DNA of 64,000 bases from G025836975 sp040391135 (GCA_040391135.1 JBEBYL010000002.1:184540-248539), one strand, 5' to 3'. Counted from the first letter of the stretch, positions 33,081 to 42,293 are shown. Numbers and translations: made by a program. The notes: a model not told the origin generated them from the sequence alone.

Positions 33081-34763
33081 TTACATTTTTGAGGCTGGTT
33101 TCAGCCCCAGTTTCCTGGCCAGCTTGTGCAGGTTGCTGGGGTCTATCTGCAAGATTCGCGCAGCATTGGTCCAATTGTGCTGCGCGGCCTGCAATGCGTC
33201 CTGCACGGCGCGGCGCTGGCATTCGTCCAGTGCCTCGCGCAAGGGAAGCAGCCTGGCCGGGGCATGGGACGCCGGCGCAGGGCTGGGCGGACTGGAAACA
33301 GGCAAGCCGCCAGAGCCGTAGAACGGTTCAACGGCATAAAGATCGTCGTCCGTGGCAAAGTCTGCGGCCGGCTTTGCCGCGACTCTGACGCAGGCATCCG
33401 GATGGAGTCGCGAAACGTGTGTGTCCTCCAGGGGCTGGGCGGCGGATTCGGCGATGTCCACGTCCAGCACGTCGGGACTCAGCGTAAGTATCTGGTCGCG
33501 CGAGGCGCCCCGGCTAAGTGTCTTGATGGCGGCGCGGCTGATGACGTGCTCGAGCTCGCGTACATTGCCCGGCCAGTTGTAGCCCATCAGGGCGCGTTCG
33601 GCGGCGTACGACAGGCGCAGGCCGCGCAGGCCCAGGCGGGCGCGGCTCAGTTCAAGAAAATGGCCGGCCAGCAGCAATATATCGCGGCCGCGCTCGCGCA
33701 GTGGCGGAATGAGCACCGGATACACCGACAGGCGATGATAAAGGTCGGCACGAAAGGTCCCCGCCAGGGTGTTTTCCTTGAGCTGCCGATTGGTAGCGGC
33801 AATGATGCGAACATCGGTCTTGATGACGACATCGGTGCCCAGTCGCTGGATTTCACCATTTTGCAGAGCGCGCAGCAATTTGGCCTGCACCGACAGCGGC
33901 AGCTCTCCGACTTCATCCAGGAACAGGGTTCCGCCTTGCGCGGTTTCAAAGCGTCCCGCACGATCACTGGTGGCGCCGGAAAACGCGCCTTTGACATGGC
34001 CGAAGAGCTCGCTTTCGGCCAGCGATTCGGGCAGGGCCGCGCAATTGACGTGCACCATGGGTTTGCGGCTGCGCCGCGAATGGCGGTGCAGCCGGCGTGC
34101 AAACAGTTCTTTGCCGACTCCGGTTTCACCCAGCAGCAAGACGGGCAGGTCGGAATCGGCCACGACATTCAGTTCGTGCAGCAGCTGGGATATGGCCGCG
34201 CTTTCGCCCAGAATCTCGTTTTCGTCCACGATCTGCATTGAGCCGCCGGCCGTGCTGCCAAGCTGGCGCAGATTGCGGTTTTCTTTTTCCAGGGCGGTTA
34301 TGCGTATGGCCGCTTCCAGCATCAAGCCGAAGCGCTGCAGCTCGGCTTGCCCCGCGGCGTCGAAAGTGCCGGGGGCCAGGGCGTCCAGCGTCAGGGCGCC
34401 CCACAGGCGGCCTTCGATATACAGGCTCATGCCCAGGCAGTCATGGACGGGTAGCGGCAGGCCTTTCTTGTCGTCCAGCAGGCCGTCGTAAGGATCGGCC
34501 AGAACGCTGTCCGGTTCAAACCAGGTAGGTTCGCGCCGCGACAGGATGGTGGCAAAGCGCGGGTGTTGGGCGACCACGAAGCGTCTGCCCATGGCTTCGT
34601 GCGCAAGTCCCGATGCAGCCACCAAACGCAGGCTGTCATCGTCCAGCCGCAATAGGCCGACCGCGTCGCATTCGAAACGCTCGCGCAAGGTATGGACGGC
34701 CCGTTGCAGCCGCACGGCATCGGGCAAGTCGGTAACCAGGTCCGCGAGTATAAGCTGATCCAT
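33081..34763 (-). CDS. norR: NorR, NO-responsive sigma-54 activator
   Basis: The 560-residue protein has an N-terminal GAF domain (about 1-170) that senses NO through a mononuclear iron, a AAA+ domain with Walker A GETGVGKE and the sigma-54 contact loop GAFSGA (Ser replaces the usual Thr), and a C-terminal Fis-type HTH (NWTNAARILQIDPSNLHKL). The start at 34763 gives the family N-terminus MDQLILADL; a 22-residue upstream extension would overlap the operators. It is divergent from the hemerythrin and NO-reductase genes and should activate them. Confidence 0.95.
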   Translation of the reverse strand: MDQLILADLVTDLPDAVRLQRAVHTLRERFECDAVGLLRLDDDSLRLVAASGLAHEAMGRRFVVAQHPRFATILSRREPTWFEPDSVLADPYDGLLDDKKGLPLPVHDCLGMSLYIEGRLWGALTLDALAPGTFDAAGQAELQRFGLMLEAAIRITALEKENRNLRQLGSTAGGSMQIVDENEILGESAAISQLLHELNVVADSDLPVLLLGETGVGKELFARRLHRHSRRSRKPMVHVNCAALPESLAESELFGHVKGAFSGATSDRAGRFETAQGGTLFLDEVGELPLSVQAKLLRALQNGEIQRLGTDVVIKTDVRIIAATNRQLKENTLAGTFRADLYHRLSVYPVLIPPLRERGRDILLLAGHFLELSRARLGLRGLRLSYAAERALMGYNWPGNVRELEHVISRAAIKTLSRGASRDQILTLSPDVLDVDIAESAAQPLEDTHVSRLHPDACVRVAAKPAADFATDDDLYAVEPFYGSGGLPVSSPPSPAPASHAPARLLPLREALDECQRRAVQDALQAAQHNWTNAARILQIDPSNLHKLARKLGLKPASKM

Positions 34764-34778
34764 GGGTGAATTATACCC
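34764..34778. promoter_or_regulatory. NorR binding site 1
   Basis: gggt-N7-accc, matching the GGT-N7-ACC core described for Ralstonia NorR, immediately upstream of the norR start codon. Confidence 0.85.
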
Positions 34779-34783
34779 TTTAA

Positions 34784-34798
34784 GGGTTTTTAATACCC
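34784..34798. promoter_or_regulatory. NorR binding site 2
   Basis: gggt-ttttaat-accc, 20 bases centre to centre from site 1. Confidence 0.85.
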
Positions 34799-34807
34799 TC
34801 TTCGTTT

Positions 34808-34822
34808 GGGTTGTATATACCC
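34808..34822. promoter_or_regulatory. NorR binding site 3
   Basis: gggt-tgtatat-accc, 24 bases centre to centre from site 2 and 40 bases upstream of the sigma-54 promoter. Confidence 0.85.
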
Positions 34823-34861
34823 TAGGCAATTTTGCTCATTGATAAATAAGCATTTAAAAAC

Positions 34862-34877
34862 TGGCATGCCTATTGCG
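34862..34877 (+). promoter_or_regulatory. Sigma-54 promoter for the hemerythrin-norB operon
   Basis: tggcat-gccta-ttgcg has the invariant GG and GC separated by 10 bases as in the -24/-12 class. It lies 42 bases before the hemerythrin start. An AT-rich stretch between it and the NorR sites could bind IHF. Confidence 0.85.
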
Positions 34878-34918
34878 TTAGTGGATGCGGGATCAACTTT
34901 CCACAAGGAAGACGCAGT

Positions 34919-35440
34919 ATGGGAACGACTTTAACCAGCCGCAGGGAGGATGCCGATTGGCGGCAAAGGCCTGTCGGCGAACTGGTGGATTACATCGTGG
35001 CGAATTTTCATGAACGCCACAGGGAGCAGCTGCCCGAGCTTATTCGGCTTTCGCGCCGGGTGGAACACGTGCATGCCGACCGGCCCGACTGCCCCGCGGG
35101 ACTGGCCGACGCGCTGGAGGGGCTGCGCCAGGAACTGGAAAGCCACATGATGAAGGAAGAGCAGGTGCTTTTCCCCCTGCTGGTGCGCGGCTTGAACGGG
35201 CCGGCCCGGGTTCCGGTTTCGGTGATGCGTTTCGAACACGGCCAGCATTTAAATTCGCTGGGCTTGATAAATCTCATGACGCGCAATCTGTCGCTACCGG
35301 AAAATGCCTGCGGCACATGGCGCAGTCTGTATGGCGCCCTGGAACAATTCAACAACGATCTTATACAGCACATCCAACTCGAGAACGACGTGCTGTTTCT
35401 AAATGCCTCGAGTGCAGCGGAAGGAGCTCATCATGGGTGA
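34919..35440 (+). CDS. norA: Hemerythrin-like di-iron protein (YtfE/NorA/RIC family), short form
   Basis: The 173-residue protein has the hemerythrin-like ligands in order: NFHERHREQLPEL, SHMMKEEQVLFPLL, FEHGQH and QHIQLENDVLF. Relatives repair iron-sulfur clusters or bind NO. It is shorter than typical YtfE/ScdA (about 220 residues): the N-terminal ScdA_N domain with its Cys pair is missing, leaving only a remnant around PVGELVDYIV. It overlaps norB by 8 bases and is co-transcribed from the sigma-54 promoter, as in Ralstonia norAB. Confidence 0.9.
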   Translation: MGTTLTSRREDADWRQRPVGELVDYIVANFHERHREQLPELIRLSRRVEHVHADRPDCPAGLADALEGLRQELESHMMKEEQVLFPLLVRGLNGPARVPVSVMRFEHGQHLNSLGLINLMTRNLSLPENACGTWRSLYGALEQFNNDLIQHIQLENDVLFLNASSAAEGAHHG

Positions 35441-37715
35441 GTACAAGAAGTTATGGTGGTTGTTATTGGCCGTCCTGGCCATAACATTCGGTATCCTGGG
35501 TTGGAGCGGCGTGGAAATCTACCGGCAAGTGCCGCCTATCCCACAAAAAGTAGTCACCGTGTCGGGCAAGGTGCTGATGACCCAGGACGACATCCTGAAC
35601 GGTCAAACCGCCTGGCAAAGCACGGGCGGCATGCAGGTGGGTTCCGTCTGGGGCCACGGCGCTTATCAGGCGCCCGACTGGAGCGCGGATTGGCTGCATC
35701 GCGAATTGACCACTTGGCTGGATCTGGCCGGCCAGGAAACGGCCGGCGTGCCGTTCGCCCAACTGGATGCCGATCGTCAGGTCATGCTCAAGAGCCAGCT
35801 TAAAACCGAGTATCGCCGCAATACGCTGAATCCGGATACCGGCGTGGTGACGGTTTCGGAGCGGCGCGCACAAGCCATGGCGCAGACGGCCGAGTACTAC
35901 AAGAAGCTGTACGGCGCCGACCCGGAACTGCGCAGCACGCGTTCCAACTTCGCCATGAAGGAAGACACGCTGCCCAGCGCCCAGCGCCGTCACGACTTGA
36001 CGAACTTCTATTTCTGGACGGCATGGGCCGCCTCGACGGAGCGTCCCAACAGCCATGTCACCTATACCAACAACTGGCCGCATGAGCCGCTGGTGGACAA
36101 CAAGCCCTCGTCGGCCAACATCATGTGGTCCATCGCCAGCGTGGTCTTCCTGATCGCGGGCATTGCCTTCCTGGTATGGGGCTGGGCCTTTCTGCATCGC
36201 GAAGAACCCGAGCCGGTGGCGCCCAAGTCCGACCCCCTGACGCTGGGCGCACTGACGCCTTCGCAAAGGGCGCTGGGCAAATATCTGTTCCTGGTCGTCG
36301 CGCTGTTTGTCGCCCAGGTCCTGCTGGGCGGATTCACCGCGCACTATACCGTCGAAGGCCAGACTTTCTACGGCATCGACGTGTCGCAGTGGTTCCCTTA
36401 TTCGCTGACGCGCACCTGGCACCTGCAAACCGCTTTATTCTGGATTGCCACGGGCTTTCTGGCGGCCGGCCTTTTCCTGGCCCCCGTCATCAATGGCGGA
36501 AAAGATCCCAAATACCAGAAGCTGGGCGTCGACGTCCTGTTCTGGGCGCTTGTTGTGCTGGTGGTGGGCTCGTACATCGGCAACTTCCTGGCCATCAAGC
36601 ACATCATGCCCGAGAAGCTGAACTTCTGGCTGGGCCACCAGGGTTATGAATACCTGGAACTGGGCCGCGTTTGGCAGATCGTGAAGTTCCTGGGACTGGC
36701 ATTCTGGCTGCTGCTGATGCTGCGCGGCATGCTGCCCGCTTTCAAGAAGGGCGGCGACAAGAACCTGCTGGCCTTGCTGGCGGCATCGACCATCGCCATC
36801 GGCCTGTTCTACGGCACCGGCCTGTTCTACGGCGAACGCACGCACATCACCATCATGGAGTACTGGCGCTGGTGGGTGGTCCATCTTTGGGTGGAAGGCT
36901 TCTTCGAAGTGTTCGCAACCACCGCCCTGGCGTTCATCTTTGCAACCATGGGTCTGGTCTCCCGGCGCGGCGCGACGGCGGCCAGTCTGGCCTCGGCCTC
37001 GCTGTTCATGCTGGGCGGCGTACCCGGCACCCTGCACCACATGTATTTCTCGGGAACGACCACGCCGGTCATGGCGATAGGCGCAAGCTTCAGCGCGCTT
37101 GAAGTGGTGCCCTTGATCGTGCTGGGCTACGAAGCCTGGGAAAACTGGCGTCTTAAAGAACGCGCGCCCTGGATGCAGGCCGTCAAGTGGCCGCTGATGT
37201 GCTTCGTGGCTGTGGCGTTCTGGAATATGCTGGGCGCCGGCGTATTCGGCTTCATGGTCAATCCGCCCATCTCGCTGTATTACATCCAGGGCCTGAATAC
37301 CACTCCGGTGCATGCTCATGCAGCCTTGTTCGGTGTGTACGGCTTCCTGGCCATCGGCTTCACCCTGCTGGTCCTGCGCTATGTCGTTCCGGGTTTTTCC
37401 TTCAACGACAAGGTCATGCGTACCGGCTTCTGGGGCCTGAATGCCGGCTTGGTGCTGATGATTGCAACCAGCCTGCTGCCTATCGGTATTATCCAGTTCT
37501 ACGCCAGCGTGACCGAAGGCATGTGGTATGCCCGCAGCGAAGAGTTCATGCAGCAGCCCCTGCTGCAAACCTTGCGCTGGGTGCGCACATTCGGCGACAT
37601 GGTATTCATCGTGGGCGCGCTGGCCATTTTCTGGCAAGTCGTGCTGGGCCTGCTGCAGTCCCGGAAGCAGGGCAAGGAGTGGATAGATTACCCGGCGGTG
37701 GCCGCGGCCGAATAA
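35433..37715 (+). CDS. norB: Quinol-dependent nitric oxide reductase (qNOR)
   Basis: The 760-residue inner-membrane enzyme reduces NO to N2O with quinol. The N-terminal extension typical of qNOR (TM1 then a large periplasmic part, about residues 30-220) fuses a NorC-like region to the 12-TM catalytic core. Core features include the His-rich helices around WRWWVVHLWVEGFFEVF, GTLHHMYFSG and PVHAHAALFGVYG. The ATG at 35433 with GGAAGGAG upstream is preferred over the earlier in-frame start. A bidirectional terminator follows. Confidence 0.96.
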   Translation: MGEYKKLWWLLLAVLAITFGILGWSGVEIYRQVPPIPQKVVTVSGKVLMTQDDILNGQTAWQSTGGMQVGSVWGHGAYQAPDWSADWLHRELTTWLDLAGQETAGVPFAQLDADRQVMLKSQLKTEYRRNTLNPDTGVVTVSERRAQAMAQTAEYYKKLYGADPELRSTRSNFAMKEDTLPSAQRRHDLTNFYFWTAWAASTERPNSHVTYTNNWPHEPLVDNKPSSANIMWSIASVVFLIAGIAFLVWGWAFLHREEPEPVAPKSDPLTLGALTPSQRALGKYLFLVVALFVAQVLLGGFTAHYTVEGQTFYGIDVSQWFPYSLTRTWHLQTALFWIATGFLAAGLFLAPVINGGKDPKYQKLGVDVLFWALVVLVVGSYIGNFLAIKHIMPEKLNFWLGHQGYEYLELGRVWQIVKFLGLAFWLLLMLRGMLPAFKKGGDKNLLALLAASTIAIGLFYGTGLFYGERTHITIMEYWRWWVVHLWVEGFFEVFATTALAFIFATMGLVSRRGATAASLASASLFMLGGVPGTLHHMYFSGTTTPVMAIGASFSALEVVPLIVLGYEAWENWRLKERAPWMQAVKWPLMCFVAVAFWNMLGAGVFGFMVNPPISLYYIQGLNTTPVHAHAALFGVYGFLAIGFTLLVLRYVVPGFSFNDKVMRTGFWGLNAGLVLMIATSLLPIGIIQFYASVTEGMWYARSEEFMQQPLLQTLRWVRTFGDMVFIVGALAIFWQVVLGLLQSRKQGKEWIDYPAVAAAE

Positions 37716-37736
37716 GGCCGGGCTGTCCGCAGCAAG

Positions 37737-37763
37737 AAAAGCGCAGCGCAAGCTGCGCTTTTT
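37737..37763. terminator. Bidirectional terminator between norB and cadR
   Basis: The stem aaaagcgcagc / gctgcgctttt has a gcaa loop with T-runs on the plus side (norB) and A-runs that become T on the minus strand (cadR). Confidence 0.85.
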
Positions 37764-37768
37764 CGTTT

Positions 37769-38200
37769 TTATCCCAAATGCGAGCCGGAAGGGCGTTTTT
37801 CTTCGGTGGGCATCGAGGCCAGGCCGTGAATGATGCCGCACTGTTCGATGGATTGCGCGCTGGCGCATTGCCGGCGCAAGGCCTTCAATTGATCGCGCAG
37901 TCGCTGTAGCTCGGCAATCCGCAAGTCGACATGTTCGATATGCTCGTCCAGCAGCTCATTGACGGGCTCGCAATCGCCTCGCGGCCTGTCGACAAAGGCC
38001 AGCAGGCTGCGGATCTCGTCGTGAGCCATGTCCAGCGTCCGGCAATTGCGTATGAAGCGCAAGCGCTCGACATGCTCTTTGCCGTAGTGGCGGTAGTTGC
38101 TGTCATTGCGCTCCGGGGCGGGAAAAAGCCCTTCCTTTTCATAGTAGCGTATGGTTTCGGTACCGCAATTGGCCGCTTTGGCCAGTTCGCCTATTCGCAT
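37769..38200 (-). CDS. cadR: MerR-family heavy-metal regulator, CadR/PbrR type
   Basis: The 143-residue regulator has an N-terminal MerR HTH (MRIGELAKAANCGTETIRYY), a long dimerisation helix and the metal-binding cysteines Cys77, Cys112 and Cys121, the set used for Cd/Pb/Zn in CadR and PbrR. It is divergent from the P-type ATPase gene and should activate it by distorting the 19-bp-spaced promoter. Confidence 0.93.
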   Translation of the reverse strand: MRIGELAKAANCGTETIRYYEKEGLFPAPERNDSNYRHYGKEHVERLRFIRNCRTLDMAHDEIRSLLAFVDRPRGDCEPVNELLDEHIEHVDLRIAELQRLRDQLKALRRQCASAQSIEQCGIIHGLASMPTEEKRPSGSHLG

Positions 38201-38222
38201 TTCAGGATTTACTCGACTAAGG

Positions 38223-38253
38223 TTGACCTTGTAGTTACTTTAAGGTGTTTACT
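38223..38253 (+). promoter_or_regulatory. MerR-type promoter-operator of cadA
   Basis: The -35 box ttgacc (38223-38228) and -10 box tttact (38248-38253) are spaced 19 bases apart, the over-long spacing typical of MerR targets. A 21-base dyad from 38226 to 38246 (accttnnagt ... actnnaaggt type) fills the spacer. Confidence 0.82.
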
Positions 38254-38288
38254 GTCCACATGCAATAAGCAAGACGACGGAAAACATC

Positions 38289-40253
38289 ATGTCATCACAT
38301 CATCACACAGACGGACCGGCCAACGGCGGCGATTTGTCCTTTTCATGCTGCTCGGACCATTGCCATGGCGATGGCGGCGCTCATGCGCATGCTTCGCCGC
38401 ACTCGCGGCTGCCATCCTGGCTGCCGCTGGCCTTGGCCGCCGCCATGGCGCTGTCGGCCGAGGCCCTGGGCTGGTTCGGCGGACCCGCATGGCTCACGAT
38501 CGCGCTGGCTGTCCTGGCTGTCATCCTTAGCGGATTGGACACCTATAGAAACGGAATCGCCGCCATTTTCCGGGGGGATCTGAACATCAATGCGCTGATG
38601 AGCATCGCCGTGACCGGCGCTGTCGTGCTGGGCCACTGGCCGGAGGCCGCCATGGTGATGGTGCTGTTTGCCATTGCCGAGCACATCGAGGCGCGATCGC
38701 TGGAGCATGCGCGGCATGCCGTCGATCGGCTCATGGAGGTGGCGCCGGCGACGGTATGGGCCAGGGATGCGCAAGGAAACTGGGCCGGCAAGGCGGCTTC
38801 GGAAGTGCTTCCCGGCGAAGTGCTGCGCGTCCGTCCCGGCGAACGCATAGGCCTGGACGGCCAGGTGGAGCGGGGCAGCTCGGCCGTGAACCAGGCGCCG
38901 ATTACAGGTGAGAGCATGCCGGTAACGAAAGCCCCGGGCGACATCCTGTATGCGGGCACCATAAACGGTATGAGCGAGCTCGAATACCGCGCAACGGCGC
39001 GCTTCGATCAAACCATGCTGGCGCGCATCATCCATGCCGTGCGGCAGGCGCAAGGCAGCAAGGCGCCCATCCAGCGTTTCGTCGATCGGTTTGCACGTAT
39101 CTACACACCCATCATCTGCCTGATCGCCTTGCTTATCGCCATCGTCCCTCCCTTGCTGATGCAGGGAGCGTGGGCCGACTGGATCTACAAGGCGCTGGTG
39201 CTGCTAGTCATTGCCTGCCCATGCGCGTTGGTGATCTCCACGCCGGTGGCAATTGTCAGCGGCCTGGCGGCGGCCGCGCGCCATGGCATTCTGGTCAAGG
39301 GCGGCGTTTACCTGGAACAGGGGCGCAAGCTTGCCTGGCTGGCGCTGGATAAGACCGGCACCCTGACCTACGGCCGGCCGGAACTGGTCGATACCGCGGT
39401 GCTCGCCTCCGCGCTGGACGCGCCGGCGCTGCGCCAGCTGGCGGCCAGCCTGGGTAGCCGGTCGGATCATCCCGCTTCGCAGGCGCTGGCCAAGGATTGG
39501 CGCGGCGCCCTTGTGCCGGTCGACGGCTTTCGCGCCTCGGCGGGTTCCGGCGTGCATGGGACGATCGATGGCGTGGATTATTTCCTGGGCAGCTATCGGT
39601 CCGCCCTGCGCGGCATGCCCGCCGATGCCGATGTGGCGGCGCGCGTGGAGCAGTGGCAGCAATTGGGCCATACCGTGGTCGTGCTTGCCGCGGCCGACAA
39701 CATCCTGGCCTTGTTTGCAATTTCCGATTCCTTGAAGGCGTCCAGCCGGGAAGCGATACAAGCGCTGCACGAACTGGGCGTCCGCAGCGCCATGGTGTCC
39801 GGCGACAACACGGGGGCGGCACGCAACATCGCCCGTGATGCCGGAATCGATGCCGTGCATGCGGAACTCCTGCCTGACGGCAAGCAAGAGGTCATTCGGC
39901 GCTATGCAAGCCAGGGCGTGGTGGGCATGGTGGGCGACGGCATCAACGATGCCCCGGCGCTGGCCCAGGCCGATATCGGTTTTGCGATGGGGGCAATGGG
40001 AACCGATACGGCCATTGAAACCGCCGACGTTGCGATCATGGATGACGACTTGCGCAAGATTCCCCGCTTCATACGCCTGTCGCGGGCCACGCATGGCGTA
40101 CTGGTGCAGAACATCTGCCTGGCCCTGGGCATCAAGCTGGCCTTTCTGGGCCTGACCGTCGCGGGCCTGGGGACCATGTGGATGGCGGTGTTCGCCGACG
40201 TGGGCGCCAGCCTGATCGTGGTGGCCAACAGTCTACGCTTGCTGCGCAAGTAG
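38289..40253 (+). CDS. cadA: Cd/Zn/Pb-transporting P1B-type ATPase
   Basis: The 654-residue pump exports divalent soft metals. It has the membrane CPC motif (310-312, in IACPCALV), the phosphorylation site DKTGT at Asp354, and the hinge GDGINDAPALAQAD. The usual N-terminal HMA domain with GMDCxxC is missing. Instead residues 1-40 are rich in His and Cys (Cys20, Cys21, Cys25; His4-6, 24, 26, 32, 34, 38). Controlled by the divergent cadR. Confidence 0.94.
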   Translation: MSSHHHTDGPANGGDLSFSCCSDHCHGDGGAHAHASPHSRLPSWLPLALAAAMALSAEALGWFGGPAWLTIALAVLAVILSGLDTYRNGIAAIFRGDLNINALMSIAVTGAVVLGHWPEAAMVMVLFAIAEHIEARSLEHARHAVDRLMEVAPATVWARDAQGNWAGKAASEVLPGEVLRVRPGERIGLDGQVERGSSAVNQAPITGESMPVTKAPGDILYAGTINGMSELEYRATARFDQTMLARIIHAVRQAQGSKAPIQRFVDRFARIYTPIICLIALLIAIVPPLLMQGAWADWIYKALVLLVIACPCALVISTPVAIVSGLAAAARHGILVKGGVYLEQGRKLAWLALDKTGTLTYGRPELVDTAVLASALDAPALRQLAASLGSRSDHPASQALAKDWRGALVPVDGFRASAGSGVHGTIDGVDYFLGSYRSALRGMPADADVAARVEQWQQLGHTVVVLAAADNILALFAISDSLKASSREAIQALHELGVRSAMVSGDNTGAARNIARDAGIDAVHAELLPDGKQEVIRRYASQGVVGMVGDGINDAPALAQADIGFAMGAMGTDTAIETADVAIMDDDLRKIPRFIRLSRATHGVLVQNICLALGIKLAFLGLTVAGLGTMWMAVFADVGASLIVVANSLRLLRK

Positions 40254-40313
40254 GTGGTCCGCCAAGCCCGAAGGCATAGGCTTTGAGGCCTTGTTGCGCC
40301 ATGCGATCCGGAG

Positions 40314-40340
40314 CCGGCCAGCGTGCGGGACCCTGGCCGG
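40314..40340. terminator. Hairpin after cadA
   Basis: ccggccag and ctggccgg form a perfect 8-bp stem with an 11-base loop. No T-run follows, so termination is likely but weakly supported. Confidence 0.4.
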
Positions 40341-40395
40341 CGTGTGCGTTGGATTATAATGAAAGACTCATTCAATGGGTTTGTGTAGGGTCAGA

Positions 40396-42033
40396 ATGCT
40401 TGCACTCGTCGAGGCGAAACGCGCCGGTCTGTTAGGCCGCCAACATTGGCTATCCAATATTGTTGCGGGGCTCATTGTCGGCGTGGTCGCCTTGCCGCTG
40501 GCCATGGCCTTCGCGATCGCCTCCGGCGTCAAGCCGGAACAGGGCCTGTATACCGCCATCGTGGCGGGCGTCGCCGTGTCGCTGCTGGGCGGAAGCCGGG
40601 TGCAGATCGCGGGCCCCACCGGGGCCTTCATCGTCATTCTATCGGGCATCGTCGCGCAGCATGGCGTCGACGGCCTGCAAATTGCCACTCTTATGGCGGG
40701 CATCATCTTGCTGATGTTCGGCGTGGCGCGCATGGGCGCGGTCATCAAGTTCATTCCGGCGCCCGTCATCATCGGCTTCACCGCCGGCATAGGCGTCATC
40801 ATCTGGGTGGGGCAGTGGAAAGATTTTTTCGGCCTGCCCGCCATTGCCGGAACCCATTTCCACCAGAAACTCTGGTCCCTGCTGCACGTGTTGCCGCAGT
40901 TCGATCCGACCACCACCGCTCTTGCGATCATCTCCCTGCTGCTGGTGATCTTCACTTCGCGCATCCCGCGCATGGGGCGCGTTCCGGGGCCGCTAGCCGC
41001 CCTTATCGTCGTCACCGGCATACAGGCCGTTTTCAACTTCGACAGTGTGGCGACCATAGGCAGCACTTTTGGCGAGATTCCGCGCGGCTTGCCTTCCCTG
41101 ACCTGGCCCGAAATCACGCTGACCCGCTGCATTGAGCTTATTGGGCCGGCCTTCGCCATCGCCATGCTGGGCGCCATCGAGTCCCTGTTGTCGGCGGTCG
41201 TGGCCGACGGCATGGCGGGCACACGTCATAATTCCAATCAGGAACTGGTGGGGCAGGGCGTGGCCAATATTCTGGCGCCGCTGTTCGGCGGCATCGCCGC
41301 GACCGGGGCCATCGCGCGCACCGCCACCAATATCCGCAATGGCGGCAACAGTCCCATTGCAGGGGTGGTGCATGCCTTGTTGCTGATACTGGTGCTGCTG
41401 TTCCTGGCGCCGCTGGCGGCCAGCATTCCCCTGGCCACCCTGGCCGCGATATTGTTCATGGTGGCCTGGAACATGAGTGAAATCCGCCACGTGGTCAAGA
41501 TGGTCCGCCGCGCCCCGCGCGCCGACGTGATCATTCTGCTGGTCACGTTCGGCCTGACGGTATTCGCCGATCTGGTCGTTGCCGTGAACATAGGGGTGGT
41601 GCTGGCCATGCTGCATTTCCTGCGCCGGATGGCTGAAAGCGTGGTGGTCCAGCGGCAGGATACGCAATTGCTGCAAAGGGAATTGGAGCACGACGGTCTG
41701 GGTTCGCTGCCGTCCGACGTGCTGGTCTATGCGATTGAGGGTCCGTTCTTCTTCGCGGCAGTCGATGCCTTCCAGCGCGTGCTTAGCGATACGCATGCCG
41801 ATCCAAGAGTACTGGTCATACGCCTGGCGCATGTCCCATTCATGGATGCGACCGGCTTGCAGGTGCTGGAGCAATCGGTGTTCGAGCTGCAGGCGCGCGG
41901 CGTCAGGGTGATACTGACCGAGGCGAACGAGCGGGTGCTGGGCAAGCTGCGCAAAATGAGACTGATCGAGAAACTGGGCCCCGGCGGCGTGGCGCAAAGC
42001 CTGCCCGAGGCGCTTGCTAGCGCTTGTTCTTGA
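40396..42033 (+). CDS. SulP-family anion transporter with C-terminal STAS domain
   Basis: The 545-residue protein has about 12 membrane spans, with the SulP segments GLYTAIVAGVAVSLLGGSRV and IAGPTGAFIVIL, and a cytoplasmic STAS domain (about 430-545) with VLVIRLAHVPFMDATGLQVL. SulP members carry sulfate, bicarbonate or dicarboxylates. The ATG at 40396 is preferred to one at 40375, which adds a short Arg-containing N-terminus without a better ribosome site. Its end overlaps the convergent RHH gene by 17 bases. Confidence 0.9.
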   Translation: MLALVEAKRAGLLGRQHWLSNIVAGLIVGVVALPLAMAFAIASGVKPEQGLYTAIVAGVAVSLLGGSRVQIAGPTGAFIVILSGIVAQHGVDGLQIATLMAGIILLMFGVARMGAVIKFIPAPVIIGFTAGIGVIIWVGQWKDFFGLPAIAGTHFHQKLWSLLHVLPQFDPTTTALAIISLLLVIFTSRIPRMGRVPGPLAALIVVTGIQAVFNFDSVATIGSTFGEIPRGLPSLTWPEITLTRCIELIGPAFAIAMLGAIESLLSAVVADGMAGTRHNSNQELVGQGVANILAPLFGGIAATGAIARTATNIRNGGNSPIAGVVHALLLILVLLFLAPLAASIPLATLAAILFMVAWNMSEIRHVVKMVRRAPRADVIILLVTFGLTVFADLVVAVNIGVVLAMLHFLRRMAESVVVQRQDTQLLQRELEHDGLGSLPSDVLVYAIEGPFFFAAVDAFQRVLSDTHADPRVLVIRLAHVPFMDATGLQVLEQSVFELQARGVRVILTEANERVLGKLRKMRLIEKLGPGGVAQSLPEALASACS

Positions 42034-42214
42034 CGATGGGGTTGGCTGTGTCGGCCGCCTTGCCGTAGGCTACGCCGTGATGGGCCAGGTAGTCGCGTAT
42101 CAATTGGCGAACGACCTGCGAGGGCGTAATGTCCTGGCTTGCGCAAAGACGTTCGAAGGCCTTTTTCTTTTCCGGGTCGATAAGCACGGTAAGTCTTGCG
42201 GTCTTGCTTTCCAT
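42017..42214 (-). CDS. Small ribbon-helix-helix (CopG-like) protein
   Basis: The 65-residue protein begins MESKTARLTVLIDPEKKKAF, a CopG/Arc-type beta strand and helix, followed by TPSQVVRQLIRDYL. It probably binds DNA as a dimer. No toxin partner gene is adjacent. The start at 42214 is preferred to an earlier one at 42241. Confidence 0.72.
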   Translation of the reverse strand: MESKTARLTVLIDPEKKKAFERLCASQDITPSQVVRQLIRDYLAHHGVAYGKAADTANPIVKNKR

Positions 42215-42293
42215 GGTGCGCGCGATGTCGATGATGATCATCGAATTATAAGCAGATAGTCATGGGCCGGCGCCTGCGCGGCGGCTTGTCCGC

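Noticed and set aside
36435..37868. 477-residue minus-strand frame opposite norB
   Set aside because: His/Gln-rich shadow of the qNOR membrane helices; no start context or domain.
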